Notes under the pieces: generated by a model | Seen by the model: the letters and a program-made list of their open reading frames with translations, nothing else | Told to the model about the DNA's origin: nothing | The model's database searches: none | NCBI RefSeq assembly: GCF_036014175.1 | Contig: NZ_CP107917.1 | Span: forward strand, 124,001-188,000 | Source of the DNA: Streptomyces sp. NBC_00443 | Lineage (GTDB): Bacteria > Actinomycetota > Actinomycetes > Streptomycetales > Streptomycetaceae | DNA: 64,000 nucleotides | Reading direction: 5' to 3' | Made by a program: the position numbers and the translations under genes | Shown here: positions 26,890 through 36,573 of the stretch, piece by piece | How the letters are laid out: each line of letters starts with the position of its first letter | How positions within the stretch are numbered: the stretch's first letter is position 1

Positions 26890-28263
26890 TCAGCCGTCAA
26901 CGTCGCGATCCCAGGTGTCCGCGCAGCCGAGGACGGTCGCAGGCCCGAGCAATTGGAGTGCGTCGAACGCGAGCGTGAGCCGTACGAGGTCGCGGGGACG
27001 GGACAGTTCGAACCCTGTGATCTGCTCGAAACGGCGCAGCCGGTTCAGCACCGTGTTGCGGTGGCACAGCATGTGCCGGGCCGCCTGGACCGCCGAGCCG
27101 CCCTTCTCGATCCACACCCCGAGTGTGTCGATCAGCGTTTCTCGGTCGGCGGGCTCCAGTTCGTACAGCGGCCGGAGCACCCGCAGTGCGAGTTCGGCGG
27201 ACAGGTCGGGCCGTGAGACGAGCAGGCCTTCGGGCAGGCGGGCGTCGAGCCGGGCGATCTCGCCGTCTCCCCGGCAGGTGCGCAGGGCGAGTCCGGCCAT
27301 GTCCCGCGCCCGGGACAGGTTCTCCAGACCGTGGACGACCGGGCTGACGCCGATGCGTATGCCGGGACCGGCGTCGAGGGCGGAGACAAGCGCGTCGAGC
27401 GCGCGGTCGCCGAGATGTGCGACGAGCACATCACGCCGACCCCCGGTGTGGCGCAGGACGCGCATGCCGCGGATCTCCGGGGCGGCGTCGGGCGTGCGGC
27501 CGACGGGCGGCGTGGCCCGTATCTCCGCGACCGCGAAGCGTCCGTCGGGCGGCAGGTTGAGGATCGATGCCGCGTCCCGGATGAATGCAGGGTCGTTGCG
27601 GCTCTCCAGTACGGCGGCGAGGATCAGGCGTACGCGCTCGTTGTGGCGGCTGGCCACACCCTTGGCGACCTGGCGGTAGGCGTCGGCCAGCAGGACGCAG
27701 TCGCGGTCGTTGCTCTTCCACACCAGCTCGGCCACGCGCACGAGGTGACGCTGGACGCCGAGGCCGTCCCGCTCCACTGCACCGATGATCCCGTTCCAGA
27801 CCTCCGAGCCGGCCACCCGGAAGGCGTGCAGCACCTCGTCGAGGGGGCGGCTCTCTTCGGCCCGGCGGATGCCGAGCTCACGGGTGTAGCGCTCGACGTC
27901 CGCCATCCGGCCCGGGTCGAGGGCGGCCTCCAGGGTGATGCGTACGCCCTTGTACGCGGACTGCGGCAGATCGCGGGGTGCGAGCACCGGGTCCGCGTAG
28001 TACGGCACCTCGGTGCGGATCTGGTTCACCACGATGTCGCTGAATGCCTGGCCGCGCCCGAGCAGGCGCCGACAGGCATGGTCGAAGAGCTGGTGGGGCG
28101 AGGGCTCGTCGGCGGGCTCCGGCAGGGGCAGCGGCGAGCCGACGGCGGTGGCGCCGGGGGGCGGACCGACGGCGGCGGCCCCAGGCCGCGGACCGGCGGT
28201 AGCGGTGGCGGTGGCGGTGGTGACGCGGGGGCGGACTGCGCCACGGGCGGAACTGGTGTGCAT
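26890..28263 (-). CDS. PucR-family transcriptional regulator
   Basis: A 457-residue regulator. After a low-complexity Pro/Ala leader the central region reads VRITLEAALDPGRMADVERY and DEVLHAFRVAGSEVW, then a GGDEF-like stretch (ALDAGPGIRIGVSPVV). The C-terminus is the PucR helix-turn-helix (ETLIDTLGVWIEKGGSAVQA, then HMLCHRNTVLNRLRRFEQIT). The ATG at 28263 has GGAGG upstream. PucR members control purine, amino-acid or other nitrogen/carbon pathways. Its place between the symporter and the first Liv-type operon, divergent from the latter, makes one or both likely targets. Confidence 0.88.
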   Translation of the reverse strand: MHTSSARGAVRPRVTTATATATAGPRPGAAAVGPPPGATAVGSPLPLPEPADEPSPHQLFDHACRRLLGRGQAFSDIVVNQIRTEVPYYADPVLAPRDLPQSAYKGVRITLEAALDPGRMADVERYTRELGIRRAEESRPLDEVLHAFRVAGSEVWNGIIGAVERDGLGVQRHLVRVAELVWKSNDRDCVLLADAYRQVAKGVASRHNERVRLILAAVLESRNDPAFIRDAASILNLPPDGRFAVAEIRATPPVGRTPDAAPEIRGMRVLRHTGGRRDVLVAHLGDRALDALVSALDAGPGIRIGVSPVVHGLENLSRARDMAGLALRTCRGDGEIARLDARLPEGLLVSRPDLSAELALRVLRPLYELEPADRETLIDTLGVWIEKGGSAVQAARHMLCHRNTVLNRLRRFEQITGFELSRPRDLVRLTLAFDALQLLGPATVLGCADTWDRDVDG

Positions 28264-28627
28264 GGACCCTCCAGACGGACGGGGCGTGTGAGAACACCAC
28301 GGCGGGTCGCCATGTCTTGCGCTGCGCGGGTCGCAGGGGGGTGGCTCCACCGGTCGGCGATCGGCCTGTGCCGGTGGAGCGCACTTCAAGGAATCCACAT
28401 GCTAAGCAGTCGGTCACCCCCCAGGGAGAAACGTCCGTCAAATCGTGACGAGCCACGCACAGCAGGAGGTACGGATTGTGCCCCCTCACAAGCGGATCAC
28501 GCCCCGGCTGGGAACTCACAGCGGCTCGCTCCCAGTCCATGGACGCCCTGCTACCGCCGTGTTCTCGTAACGCTCCAGCTCGGCGCCGGCACCCGCCCGC
28601 TCGACGATGAGCAAGGAGAACGCCCAG
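28264..28627. other. Divergent promoter region of pucR-like and first Liv-type operon
   Basis: 364 bases without a gene. GGAGG of the regulator lies at its left edge and AAGGAG of the ATPase gene at its right. A short inverted pair GTCA...TGAC occurs around 28438-28453. No convincing -10/-35 pair was identified. Confidence 0.4.
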
Positions 28628-29521
28628 ATGAGCCCACCAGAGACCGAGGTCGAGAGCGAGGCTGAGACCGAGGCCGGGACCCTTCGGGTCAGCGATCTGC
28701 ACGTCAGCTATGGACGGTCCGTGCAGGCGCTCCACGGGGTGTCGCTGACCGTTCCGCAGGGTCGGATCGTGGCCGTACTCGGCTCCAACGGAGCGGGAAA
28801 GTCCACGCTGCTCCGTGCGGTCTCCGGGACCCTCGCCCTGCACCGCGGCACGGTCGAGCGCGGCACGGTGCACTTCGACGGCGCACGACTGAGGGGGGAC
28901 GCCGCGCGGTCCGTGGCCGCCGGCGTGGTGCAGGTGCCCGAGGGCCGACGGATCTTCGGCGCCCTTTCGGTGGAGGACAACCTCCGGGCCGGGTTCCTCG
29001 GCTCGGCATCCCGCTCCCGCGCCAAATTTCGGGCGGCCCGCGAGCGCGTCTTTGCGCAGTTCCCGGTGCTGGCCGAGCGGCGGCGGCAGGCCGCCGGGCT
29101 GATGTCCGGCGGTGAGCAGCAGATGCTCGCGATGGGCCGCGCGCTGATGGCGGCGCCGCGGCTGCTGCTCCTCGACGAACCCTCGCTGGGGCTCGCACCG
29201 CTGATGGTCCAGCACATCGCGGAGATCATCCGTGAGATCAACGCCCAGGGGACCTCGATCCTCCTCGTCGAGCAGAACGCCGCGATGGCCCTCGAGCTGT
29301 CCGACCGTGCGTCGGTGCTGGACGTCGGCCAGGTGCGGCTGGAGGGGGCGTCGGCCGACCTCGCCGCGGCGGACGAGGTCCGACGGCTGTACCTGGGCGA
29401 GACGCACGAGACCGGCTGCGGCGCGTCCGACGCGGACGGCGACGCCTCGTACGCGACGGCCGCGAGCGCTCCGTCCGTGACGGGACCGGGACTGACCGAG
29501 CTTGGCAGGTGGAACGGATGA
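28628..29521 (+). CDS. ABC ATPase, LivF-type
   Basis: A 297-residue ATPase of the hydrophobic-amino-acid uptake family. Walker A is GSNGAGKST, the signature MSGGEQQMLAMGRALM is of LivF type, Walker B is LLLDEPSLGLAP, and the H-loop is LLVEQN, as usual for LivF (Q instead of D-H). A variable acidic tail of about 40 residues follows. The ATG at 28628 has AAGGAG upstream. It couples by ATGA to the next ATPase. With its partners it would import a branched-chain amino acid, amide, urea or related molecule. Confidence 0.9.
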   Translation: MSPPETEVESEAETEAGTLRVSDLHVSYGRSVQALHGVSLTVPQGRIVAVLGSNGAGKSTLLRAVSGTLALHRGTVERGTVHFDGARLRGDAARSVAAGVVQVPEGRRIFGALSVEDNLRAGFLGSASRSRAKFRAARERVFAQFPVLAERRRQAAGLMSGGEQQMLAMGRALMAAPRLLLLDEPSLGLAPLMVQHIAEIIREINAQGTSILLVEQNAAMALELSDRASVLDVGQVRLEGASADLAAADEVRRLYLGETHETGCGASDADGDASYATAASAPSVTGPGLTELGRWNG

Positions 29522-30522
29522 GCACAGGCACAACGCCCACGACCTCCGAGGCCGTCACGGCCCCCCGGCCGGACAGCCGGCCTGACCCGGTCCCGGCCCT
29601 CGCGGTCGAGAACCTGACCGTGCGTTTCTCCGGACTGGTCGCGCTCGACGACCTGTCTTTCACGGTCACGCCCGGCACGATCCACGCACTCATCGGCCCC
29701 AACGGCGCTGGCAAGTCGACCTGCTTCAACGTCATATCGGGCGTCTACCGCGCCACCGCCGGAGCCGTCCGGTACGCGGACAAGGACCTCACCCGCCTCG
29801 CACCGCACCGCATCGCTCAGCTCGGCGTGGCCCGCACCTTCCAGAACATCGTGCTCACCCACGGGACCGTCGCCGACAACCTCATGCTCGGCCGGCACCG
29901 GCTGACCCGGGCAGGCTTCACGGCGAGCGCGCTGCGGCTGCCCCATACGGTGCGCGAGCAGCGTCGCCACCGGGAGCGTGCGGCCGAGATCGCCGACTTC
30001 CTGGGCCTCGGCCCGGCGTTCGACAAGCCGGTCGGCGGGCTCGCGTACGGCGACCGCAAGCGGGTGGAGATGGCGCGTGCGCTCTGCATGGAGCCCAGAC
30101 TGCTGCTGCTCGACGAGCCAGTCGCCGGCATGCACCCCACCGAGCGCTCGGCGATGGCCGAGACGATCGCCCGGGTGCGTGACGCCCTGAACATCTCGAT
30201 CCTCATCGTCGAGCACGACATGGGGTTGATCATGCGGATCGCCGACTCCGTGACCGTGCTCGACTTCGGCCGCCTCATCGCGAACGGGCCGCCCGAGCAG
30301 ATCCAGAACCACCCGGCGGTCATCAGCGCGTATCTCGGCACTCCGGTCCAGGACACCGAGCCGAAACCGGCAGCCGAGCCGAAACCGGAAACTGCCGCGG
30401 ACACGGACTCGGATACGGACGCGGGCACCGGCACCGGCACCGGCACCGGCACGGACACCGCCGAGGCCACTGCCTCGGACACCGCCCCGGACACCGAGCG
30501 CGACTCGGAGGAAGCATCATGA
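29518..30522 (+). CDS. ABC ATPase, LivG-type, with Thr/Asp/Gly-rich tail
   Basis: A 334-residue ATPase. Walker A GPNGAGKST, the LivG-type loop RIAQLGVARTFQNI, a variant signature LAYGDRKRVEMARAL, Walker B LLLDEPVAGMHP and H-loop IVEHDMGL are present. The signature has A-Y-G in place of the usual S-G-G. The last 50 residues are a low-complexity tail encoded by tandem GGCACC hexamers near 30424-30460, not found in canonical LivG. It overlaps the neighbours at both ends by ATGA. Confidence 0.88.
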   Translation: MSTGTTPTTSEAVTAPRPDSRPDPVPALAVENLTVRFSGLVALDDLSFTVTPGTIHALIGPNGAGKSTCFNVISGVYRATAGAVRYADKDLTRLAPHRIAQLGVARTFQNIVLTHGTVADNLMLGRHRLTRAGFTASALRLPHTVREQRRHRERAAEIADFLGLGPAFDKPVGGLAYGDRKRVEMARALCMEPRLLLLDEPVAGMHPTERSAMAETIARVRDALNISILIVEHDMGLIMRIADSVTVLDFGRLIANGPPEQIQNHPAVISAYLGTPVQDTEPKPAAEPKPETAADTDSDTDAGTGTGTGTGTDTAEATASDTAPDTERDSEEAS

Positions 30523-31409
30523 TCAAGCTCACCGAAACCGTCCTCAACGGCCTGGCGCTCGGGTCCGTCTACGCGCTGATAGCCCTGGGGTTCGTCGTGA
30601 TCTTCAAGGCGTCCGGCGTCATGAACTTCGCACACGGCTCCCTGCTGCTCTTCGGCGGCTACGTCACGGCCCGCCTCCACGACGCCATCGGCTTCATCCC
30701 CGCCGTCCTCGTCGGCGCCGCGCTCGCCGCGGCTCTCGCCGGACTCGTCCAACTGCTGGCCACCCGCGGCCTGCGCGGCACGGAGATCCACACGCTGACC
30801 ATCCTCACCATCGGCGTGGACGTTCTGCTCAGCACCGAACTCAACCGGCAGGTCGGCGCGGACTACCTCACCATGGGCGACCCCTGGGGCGCCGAAGTGA
30901 CCCGGCTCGGCAGCATCACCGTCGCCGACGCGCGGATCGCGAGCATCGTCGTCGCGGTCATCGTCATGGGCTCGTTCTTCGCCGCCTTCCGCTGGTCCCG
31001 ATGGGGGCTGTCCATGCGGTCCGCCGCCGCCGACCCGGAAGCCGCGGCCCTGATGGGGATACGGCTGGACCGGGTACGGCTCATCGCCTGGTGCGTCGCC
31101 GGGGCGCTGGCCGCGCTCGCCGCCGTGTTCCTCGCCGCGTTCCCCGCGCCGGGCCTCGACCGTACGACCAGTCAGATCGCCCTGAGCGCCTTCCCCGCGG
31201 CGATTCTCGGCGGCATGGACTCGGCCGTCGGCGCACTCATCGGAAGCCTGGTGATCGGCCTGACCGCGGCCATGGCCGCCGGCTACCAGAACGAGCTGAG
31301 CGTCCTCGGCGCCGGCTTCTCCGATGTGGCCCCCTACCTCGTGATGGTGCTCGTGCTCCTGGTCCGCCCCACCGGTCTCTTCGGATCGAAGGAGCTGACC
31401 CGTGTCTGA
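30519..31409 (+). CDS. ABC permease, LivH-type
   Basis: A 296-residue integral membrane permease with the LivH N-terminal pattern LNGLALGSVYALIALGFVVI and FKASGVMNFAHGSLLLFGGY, about eight helices, and a C-terminal VRPTGLFGSKE motif. It is translationally coupled to the ATPase upstream (ATGA) and overlaps the next permease gene by eight bases. Confidence 0.9.
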   Translation: MIKLTETVLNGLALGSVYALIALGFVVIFKASGVMNFAHGSLLLFGGYVTARLHDAIGFIPAVLVGAALAAALAGLVQLLATRGLRGTEIHTLTILTIGVDVLLSTELNRQVGADYLTMGDPWGAEVTRLGSITVADARIASIVVAVIVMGSFFAAFRWSRWGLSMRSAAADPEAAALMGIRLDRVRLIAWCVAGALAALAAVFLAAFPAPGLDRTTSQIALSAFPAAILGGMDSAVGALIGSLVIGLTAAMAAGYQNELSVLGAGFSDVAPYLVMVLVLLVRPTGLFGSKELTRV

Positions 31410-32658
31410 CACCCGCGACACCACTGGCTCCTCTGACACCACTGGCACCGTCGACACCGTGGCGGCTCCCGCCTCCACACCCGCCGATTCCCCGTCCGTC
31501 CAGGCCCGCTGGTCCGGCAGGCTCGCCCCCCGCGGGCGGCGCGCGGCCACTCTGACCGCCGGCGTACTGGTCCTACTCGCCCTCCCCTTCTACGTCACCT
31601 CGTTCTGGCTCCAGACGGGCCTGTTCGCGATGGCCGCCGTCATCGGCGCCATCGGTCTGAACCTGCTCTCCGGAACGACGGGACAGCTCTCCCTCGGCCA
31701 CGCCTTCTTCCTCGCCGTCGGCGCGTACGGCTATGTGTGGCTGGCGGCAGAGCCGTCCGGCACCGGTTCCAGCAGCCTGTACGGCCTCGGGCTCCCGCCG
31801 GTCCTCGCCTTCGTGCTTGCGAGCGTGCTCGCCGGCGCGGCGGGCGGCCTGTTCAGCCCCATCTCGGGCCGACTGCGCGGCATGTACCTGGGCATCGCCA
31901 CCCTCGCACTGGTCTTCCTCGGCCATCACATGATGCTCAACGCCCCGCACGTGACCGGCGGCTTCAACGGCCGTTCCGTACCGCCGCTGGACATCCTCGG
32001 CTTCTCCTTCACCGACGCCTCCCCCGACGGGCTCGCCGTCCTCGGCGTCCCCTTCGGCGGACTGGAGCGTCTGTGGTACGTCGGCCTGGCCCTGGTGGCC
32101 GTGGCCTGGCTCGCCGCCCGAAACATCCTGCGTGGACGCCCCGGCCGCGCCCTCGGCGCCGTACGCGACAGCGAGGTCGCCGCCGCCGTGATGGGAGTCC
32201 ATCTCACCCGCTACCGCGCCACCGCTTTCATCGTCTCCTCGATGTACGCGGGTGCCGCGGGCGCCCTGCTGGCCCTGGTGTTCAAGCGCGTCGTTCCCGA
32301 TCACTTCGGCCTGCTGCTGTCCATCGACTACCTCGCGATGATCGTCATCGGCGGCCTCGGCTCGGTGGGCGGCGCGGCCTGCGGCGCGGTCTTCGTCGCC
32401 CTGATCCCCCACCTGCTCACCAAGTACGCCGACGACCTGCCCCTGCTCACCGCTCCCGGCACCACAGGATCCGGCGTGTCCCCGGGCGACGCGGCCCGCT
32501 ACCTCTACGGCACCGCGATCGTCCTCGTTCTGATCTTCGCCCCCGGCGGCCTGGCCGGACTGGCTCACAGACGGCCGCGCCGCAACGGCGACGGCTCCCC
32601 CCGCACCCGGCGTTTCCCTCTGCGCACCCGCACCGCCCCGAAGGAGCACACCCTGTGA
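31402..32658 (+). CDS. ABC permease, LivM-type
   Basis: A 418-residue permease starting with GTG inside the end of the upstream gene. The first 50 residues are a Thr/Asp-rich cytosolic leader. The core has the LivM patterns LLSGTTGQLSLGHAFFLAVG, RGMYLGIATLALVFLGHHMM and the loop ALGAVRDSEVAAAVMGV. The C-terminus is basic. The stop overlaps the GTG of the binding-protein gene. Confidence 0.9.
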   Translation: MSDTRDTTGSSDTTGTVDTVAAPASTPADSPSVQARWSGRLAPRGRRAATLTAGVLVLLALPFYVTSFWLQTGLFAMAAVIGAIGLNLLSGTTGQLSLGHAFFLAVGAYGYVWLAAEPSGTGSSSLYGLGLPPVLAFVLASVLAGAAGGLFSPISGRLRGMYLGIATLALVFLGHHMMLNAPHVTGGFNGRSVPPLDILGFSFTDASPDGLAVLGVPFGGLERLWYVGLALVAVAWLAARNILRGRPGRALGAVRDSEVAAAVMGVHLTRYRATAFIVSSMYAGAAGALLALVFKRVVPDHFGLLLSIDYLAMIVIGGLGSVGGAACGAVFVALIPHLLTKYADDLPLLTAPGTTGSGVSPGDAARYLYGTAIVLVLIFAPGGLAGLAHRRPRRNGDGSPRTRRFPLRTRTAPKEHTL

Positions 32659-33911
32659 GAAGCACCCGACTTGCCCCGGCAGCAGCCGTCATCACCGCAC
32701 TCGCCCTGAGCGCCACGGCCTGCAGCACCAAGAGCGGTACCGACGCGAACGGCGCCGGCAGCGACGGCGTCAAGACCGGCCCCGGAGTGACGGAGAAGGC
32801 CATCACCCTGGGCGCGCTGACCGACCTCACCGGCCCGTACGCCTCGCTCGGCAAGAGCATCGTCAACGCCCAGCAGCTGTACGCCGACCAGCTCAACGCC
32901 TCCGGCGGCATCTGCGGCCGGACCGTCAGGATCACCGTCAAGGACCACGGCTACGACGTCCAGAAGGCGGTGTCCGCGTTCACCGAGACCGAGCCGAACG
33001 TAGCCGCCGTGTCCCAGATGGTCGGCTCCCCCGTGGTGTCCTCGCTGTCGCAGGAACTCGAGTCCAAGCACCTGCTCACGTTCCCGATGGCCTGGGCCTC
33101 CTCCCTGCTGGGCCGCGAATACGTCCAGGTGGTCGGCTCCACCTACGACATCGACATGATCAACGGCGTCGACCACGTCGTCCGTACGGCCAAGTTGAAA
33201 GCGGGCGACAAGATCGGCCACGTCTACTTCGAGGGTGAGTACGGCGAGAACGCGCTCGCCGGTGCCACCTACGCGGCGAAGAAGGCGAAGCTGACCATCG
33301 TCGGGCAGAAGATCAAGCCCACCGACCAGGACCTGACCGCCCAGGTCACCGCGCTCAAGCAGGCCCGCGTCAAGGCGATCCTGATCAGCGCCGGTCCGCG
33401 TCAGACAGCCGCCCTGGTCGGCACCGCCGCCGCCGCGGGCTTCGCCGTCCCGGTTCTCACCAGCTCGCCGGGCTTCGCCCCGCAGCTGCTTGCGACCCCG
33501 GTCGGACCCGCCCTGGAGAAGATGCTCCAGGTGGTGAGCCCCGCCCCGGCGTTCAGCGCCGACAACCCCGCGATGCAGAAGCTCGCCAAGGACTACAAGG
33601 CGAAGTACCCGAAGGACCCGCTCGACCCGGGTGTGGTCAGCGGCTGGAACGCGATCAGCGTCCTCGGCGAGGACCTCAGGGCGGCCTGCAAGGCGAAGGA
33701 CCTGACGCGCGAGGGCATAGCCGCTGCCCACCGCAAGCAGTCCCGGCTCACCGTGCTCGGCGTGCCGCTGGACTTCTCGGACCGCACCAAGCCGGCGACG
33801 TACCAGAGCTTCATCCACAAGCCGGCGAAGACGGCCACCGGCGGCCTCGCGAACGTCGAACCGGCCCACGAGGTGCCCGCGGCGCGGACCTACACCCTGC
33901 CCAAGGCCTGA
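32655..33911 (+). CDS. ABC substrate-binding lipoprotein, LivK-type
   Basis: A 418-residue periplasmic-binding-like lipoprotein (lipobox LSATAC, Cys23). The mature part has the type-I fold pattern KAITLGALTDLTGPYASLG and the FPMAWASSLL, YVQVVGSTYD and HVYFEGEYGENALAGA segments. It is the last gene of this operon, coupled by GTGA to the permease, with AAGGAG upstream. No typical leucine-binding residue set can be asserted, so the ligand is open. Confidence 0.9.
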   Translation: MRSTRLAPAAAVITALALSATACSTKSGTDANGAGSDGVKTGPGVTEKAITLGALTDLTGPYASLGKSIVNAQQLYADQLNASGGICGRTVRITVKDHGYDVQKAVSAFTETEPNVAAVSQMVGSPVVSSLSQELESKHLLTFPMAWASSLLGREYVQVVGSTYDIDMINGVDHVVRTAKLKAGDKIGHVYFEGEYGENALAGATYAAKKAKLTIVGQKIKPTDQDLTAQVTALKQARVKAILISAGPRQTAALVGTAAAAGFAVPVLTSSPGFAPQLLATPVGPALEKMLQVVSPAPAFSADNPAMQKLAKDYKAKYPKDPLDPGVVSGWNAISVLGEDLRAACKAKDLTREGIAAAHRKQSRLTVLGVPLDFSDRTKPATYQSFIHKPAKTATGGLANVEPAHEVPAARTYTLPKA

Positions 33912-34068
33912 ACCGGCCCGACCCAAGAGCACGGCCACGGAACTGTCCGGGCTGAGCAGGAGGAACTCGTGGGCGCGGAGCGGGCGCTGTCCCGGCTGCA
34001 CGCGGCGGCGACTGCCGGGCAAGCCCGCGGGCCGGGCGGTGCTTCTGGTGCCACACCGAGAGAAAGGC
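33912..34068. other. Spacer after the first Liv-type operon
   Basis: No gene seen. The region between the two importer systems (33912-34560) holds only a doubtful small frame at 34069-34302 and a strong hairpin at 34301. Confidence 0.4.
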
Positions 34069-34302
34069 ATGGACGAAAAGGCCCTTCCCGGAGAGTTCCG
34101 GAGGGTTTCCGACCTAGTCCGCCCGCCCGACGAGCCGCTCATCCCCAGGGCGTGTGCCGACTGCTCGGGAGCAGTACGCAACCGCGATTCCGTGGCCTGG
34201 CGCAGCGCAAGGGCGCGACGAGGCCTCGGCTCCACATCGTCCAGGACGACGGCCACCCGCCGGGCTCCGACGCCTGACCGCAACGGCGGACCGACCGCGT
34301 GA
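34069..34302 (+). CDS. Doubtful small ORF with a Cys-x2-Cys pair
   Basis: A 77-residue frame with AGAAAGG before the ATG, including the stretch IPRACADCSGAVRNRD and an Arg/Thr-rich end. Its stop lies at the foot of a perfect hairpin terminator, which gives some support to a transcribed unit. No family was recognised. It may also be noncoding. Confidence 0.28.
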   Translation: MDEKALPGEFRRVSDLVRPPDEPLIPRACADCSGAVRNRDSVAWRSARARRGLGSTSSRTTATRRAPTPDRNGGPTA

Positions 34303-34330
34303 AGACCGCCCGGGTGGCCGGGCGGTCTTC
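34301..34330. terminator. Perfect 13-bp hairpin terminator
   Basis: GAAGACCGCCCGG pairs with CCGGGCGGTCTTC around a GTGG tetraloop. Placed between the two Liv-type systems, it would stop transcripts running from the first operon and protect the next promoter. Confidence 0.85.
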
Positions 34331-34443
34331 GGCATGCTCGTCTCCAGGGGGCGATGCCATCTCGGCTCGCCTCGATGAAGTCGATCCGGGGCGCCGCCAC
34401 CCGGCGTCGACACTGACCGGCCGGGGCGAAGAGCGCAACCCAT

Positions 34444-34496
34444 CGCAAAAGTGTACGTTTGCGCTTTTCCCGACTCGAAATGAGTTCTACTCTCAT
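34444..34496. promoter_or_regulatory. Two inverted repeats upstream of the second binding-protein gene
   Basis: CGCAAA-N8-TTTGCG occupies 34444-34463 and ATGAG-N7-CTCAT occupies 34480-34496, in an otherwise gene-free, unusually AT-rich stretch just before the binding-protein gene. They may be operators; the cognate regulator is unknown. Confidence 0.4.
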
Positions 34497-34560
34497 GTAC
34501 AGATGGCGGGCGGACGGCCGGCCAGTCGACCACCGCCGCCTGTAACGAGCGGAGGCGGAG

Positions 34561-35808
34561 ATGAAAGCGTCGATACGACGGTCCGCGATCTTCGCAAGCG
34601 CGGCTGCTCTTGTGATAGCCGTCTGCGGTTCGACGGGCACTGCCCAGGCCGAGCCGGGTGACGGCGAGCTCCAGTTCGGCTACGTCCTGCCGGAGACGGG
34701 ACAGTTGGCCTACCTCGGCCCACCCCAGATCGAGTCGTTGAAGTTCGCGATACAGAAGATCAATGACGCCGGCGGGGTCCTGGGCAACTCCGTGCCGACT
34801 GTGGTCTCCAGTGACGAGGCGGGCCAGGAGGCCGTTGCCGCGCAGTCGGCGGACCGGGTCCTCGCGGCAGGCGTGGACGCGATCGTCGGCGCCGCGGCTT
34901 CCGGAATGTCGCTGGCGTTCATCGACCGAGTGACCGGAGCGGGCGTCGTGCAGTGCTCGGGGTCGAACACCGCTCCCACCTTCACCGACTACGAGGACGA
35001 CGGCTTCTACTTCCGTACCGTCCCGAGCGACGCACTGCAGGGGCCCATCCTGGCGGATGTCGTCCGCGATGACGGCCACAATCGGGTGGCCCTGGTCGCA
35101 CGGGCGGACGACTACGGTCGCGGCCTGATGGAGGCCACCCGGAAGACGCTGGAGGACCGCGGAGCGACGGTGACCCTCGCCGAGACCTACGACCCGAAGG
35201 CGACCAACTTCGACCAGGTCGTTCAGCAGATGGAGAACTCCAGGCCGGACGCCGCCGTAGTGATCGCGTTCGAGGAGGGCACCCAGATCCTGCAGGGCAT
35301 GATCGAGTCCGGACTCGGGCCCGACCGGATCGGTGTCTACGGCGCCGACGGACTGCGGAGTGAGGAACTGCCCTCACTGGTCGCCCCGGGCCAGCCCGAG
35401 AAGCTCTCCGGGATGAAGGGGACCGCACCGGCATCGGCGTCGAACGAGCAGTATGTGAAGGACCTCAAGGAATTCGCGCCGGATCTGAAGGAGCTGCAGT
35501 TCGCACCGCAGGTGTTCGACTGCGTGACGACGATCGCGCTCGCCGCCGAGAAGGCGGAGTCCGACGACCCGGGCGAGTACGTGAAGGAGATGAACGGGAT
35601 CACCAAGGACGGCGAGAAGTGCAACTCGTTCGCCGCCTGCAAGGAGCTGCTCGCCGACGGCAGGGACATCGACTACAACGGTGTGAGCGGGCCGCTCGAC
35701 TTCACCGACCAGGGCGAACCCGGCCAGGCGTCGATCGAGGTGTACGGCTACGACGACCAGGGAAAGTTGCAGACCCTGCGCACCGAGACCAGCAAGGCCG
35801 AGGAGTGA
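34561..35808 (+). CDS. ABC substrate-binding protein, LivK-type (second system)
   Basis: A 415-residue secreted binding protein. The signal peptide probably ends at AQA near residue 30; the cysteine at 22 is not in a good lipobox. The fold pattern is GYVLPETGQLAYLGPPQIES, then INDAGGVLGNSVPTVVSSDE and DYGRGLMEATRKTLEDRGA. Cysteines near CVTTIA and in KCNSFAACKEL may form disulfides. It is convergent with the four - strand genes encoding ATPases and permeases, and is probably their partner although on the other strand. Confidence 0.9.
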   Translation: MKASIRRSAIFASAAALVIAVCGSTGTAQAEPGDGELQFGYVLPETGQLAYLGPPQIESLKFAIQKINDAGGVLGNSVPTVVSSDEAGQEAVAAQSADRVLAAGVDAIVGAAASGMSLAFIDRVTGAGVVQCSGSNTAPTFTDYEDDGFYFRTVPSDALQGPILADVVRDDGHNRVALVARADDYGRGLMEATRKTLEDRGATVTLAETYDPKATNFDQVVQQMENSRPDAAVVIAFEEGTQILQGMIESGLGPDRIGVYGADGLRSEELPSLVAPGQPEKLSGMKGTAPASASNEQYVKDLKEFAPDLKELQFAPQVFDCVTTIALAAEKAESDDPGEYVKEMNGITKDGEKCNSFAACKELLADGRDIDYNGVSGPLDFTDQGEPGQASIEVYGYDDQGKLQTLRTETSKAEE

Positions 35809-35830
35809 CCAGGAGGACTGACAGCGGGAG

Positions 35831-36571
<741 letters not shown>

Positions 36572-36573
36572 CG

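Noticed and set aside
32565..34640. A 691-codon antisense frame over the LivK-type gene
   Set aside because: Shadow frame; no ribosome-binding site and no domain.
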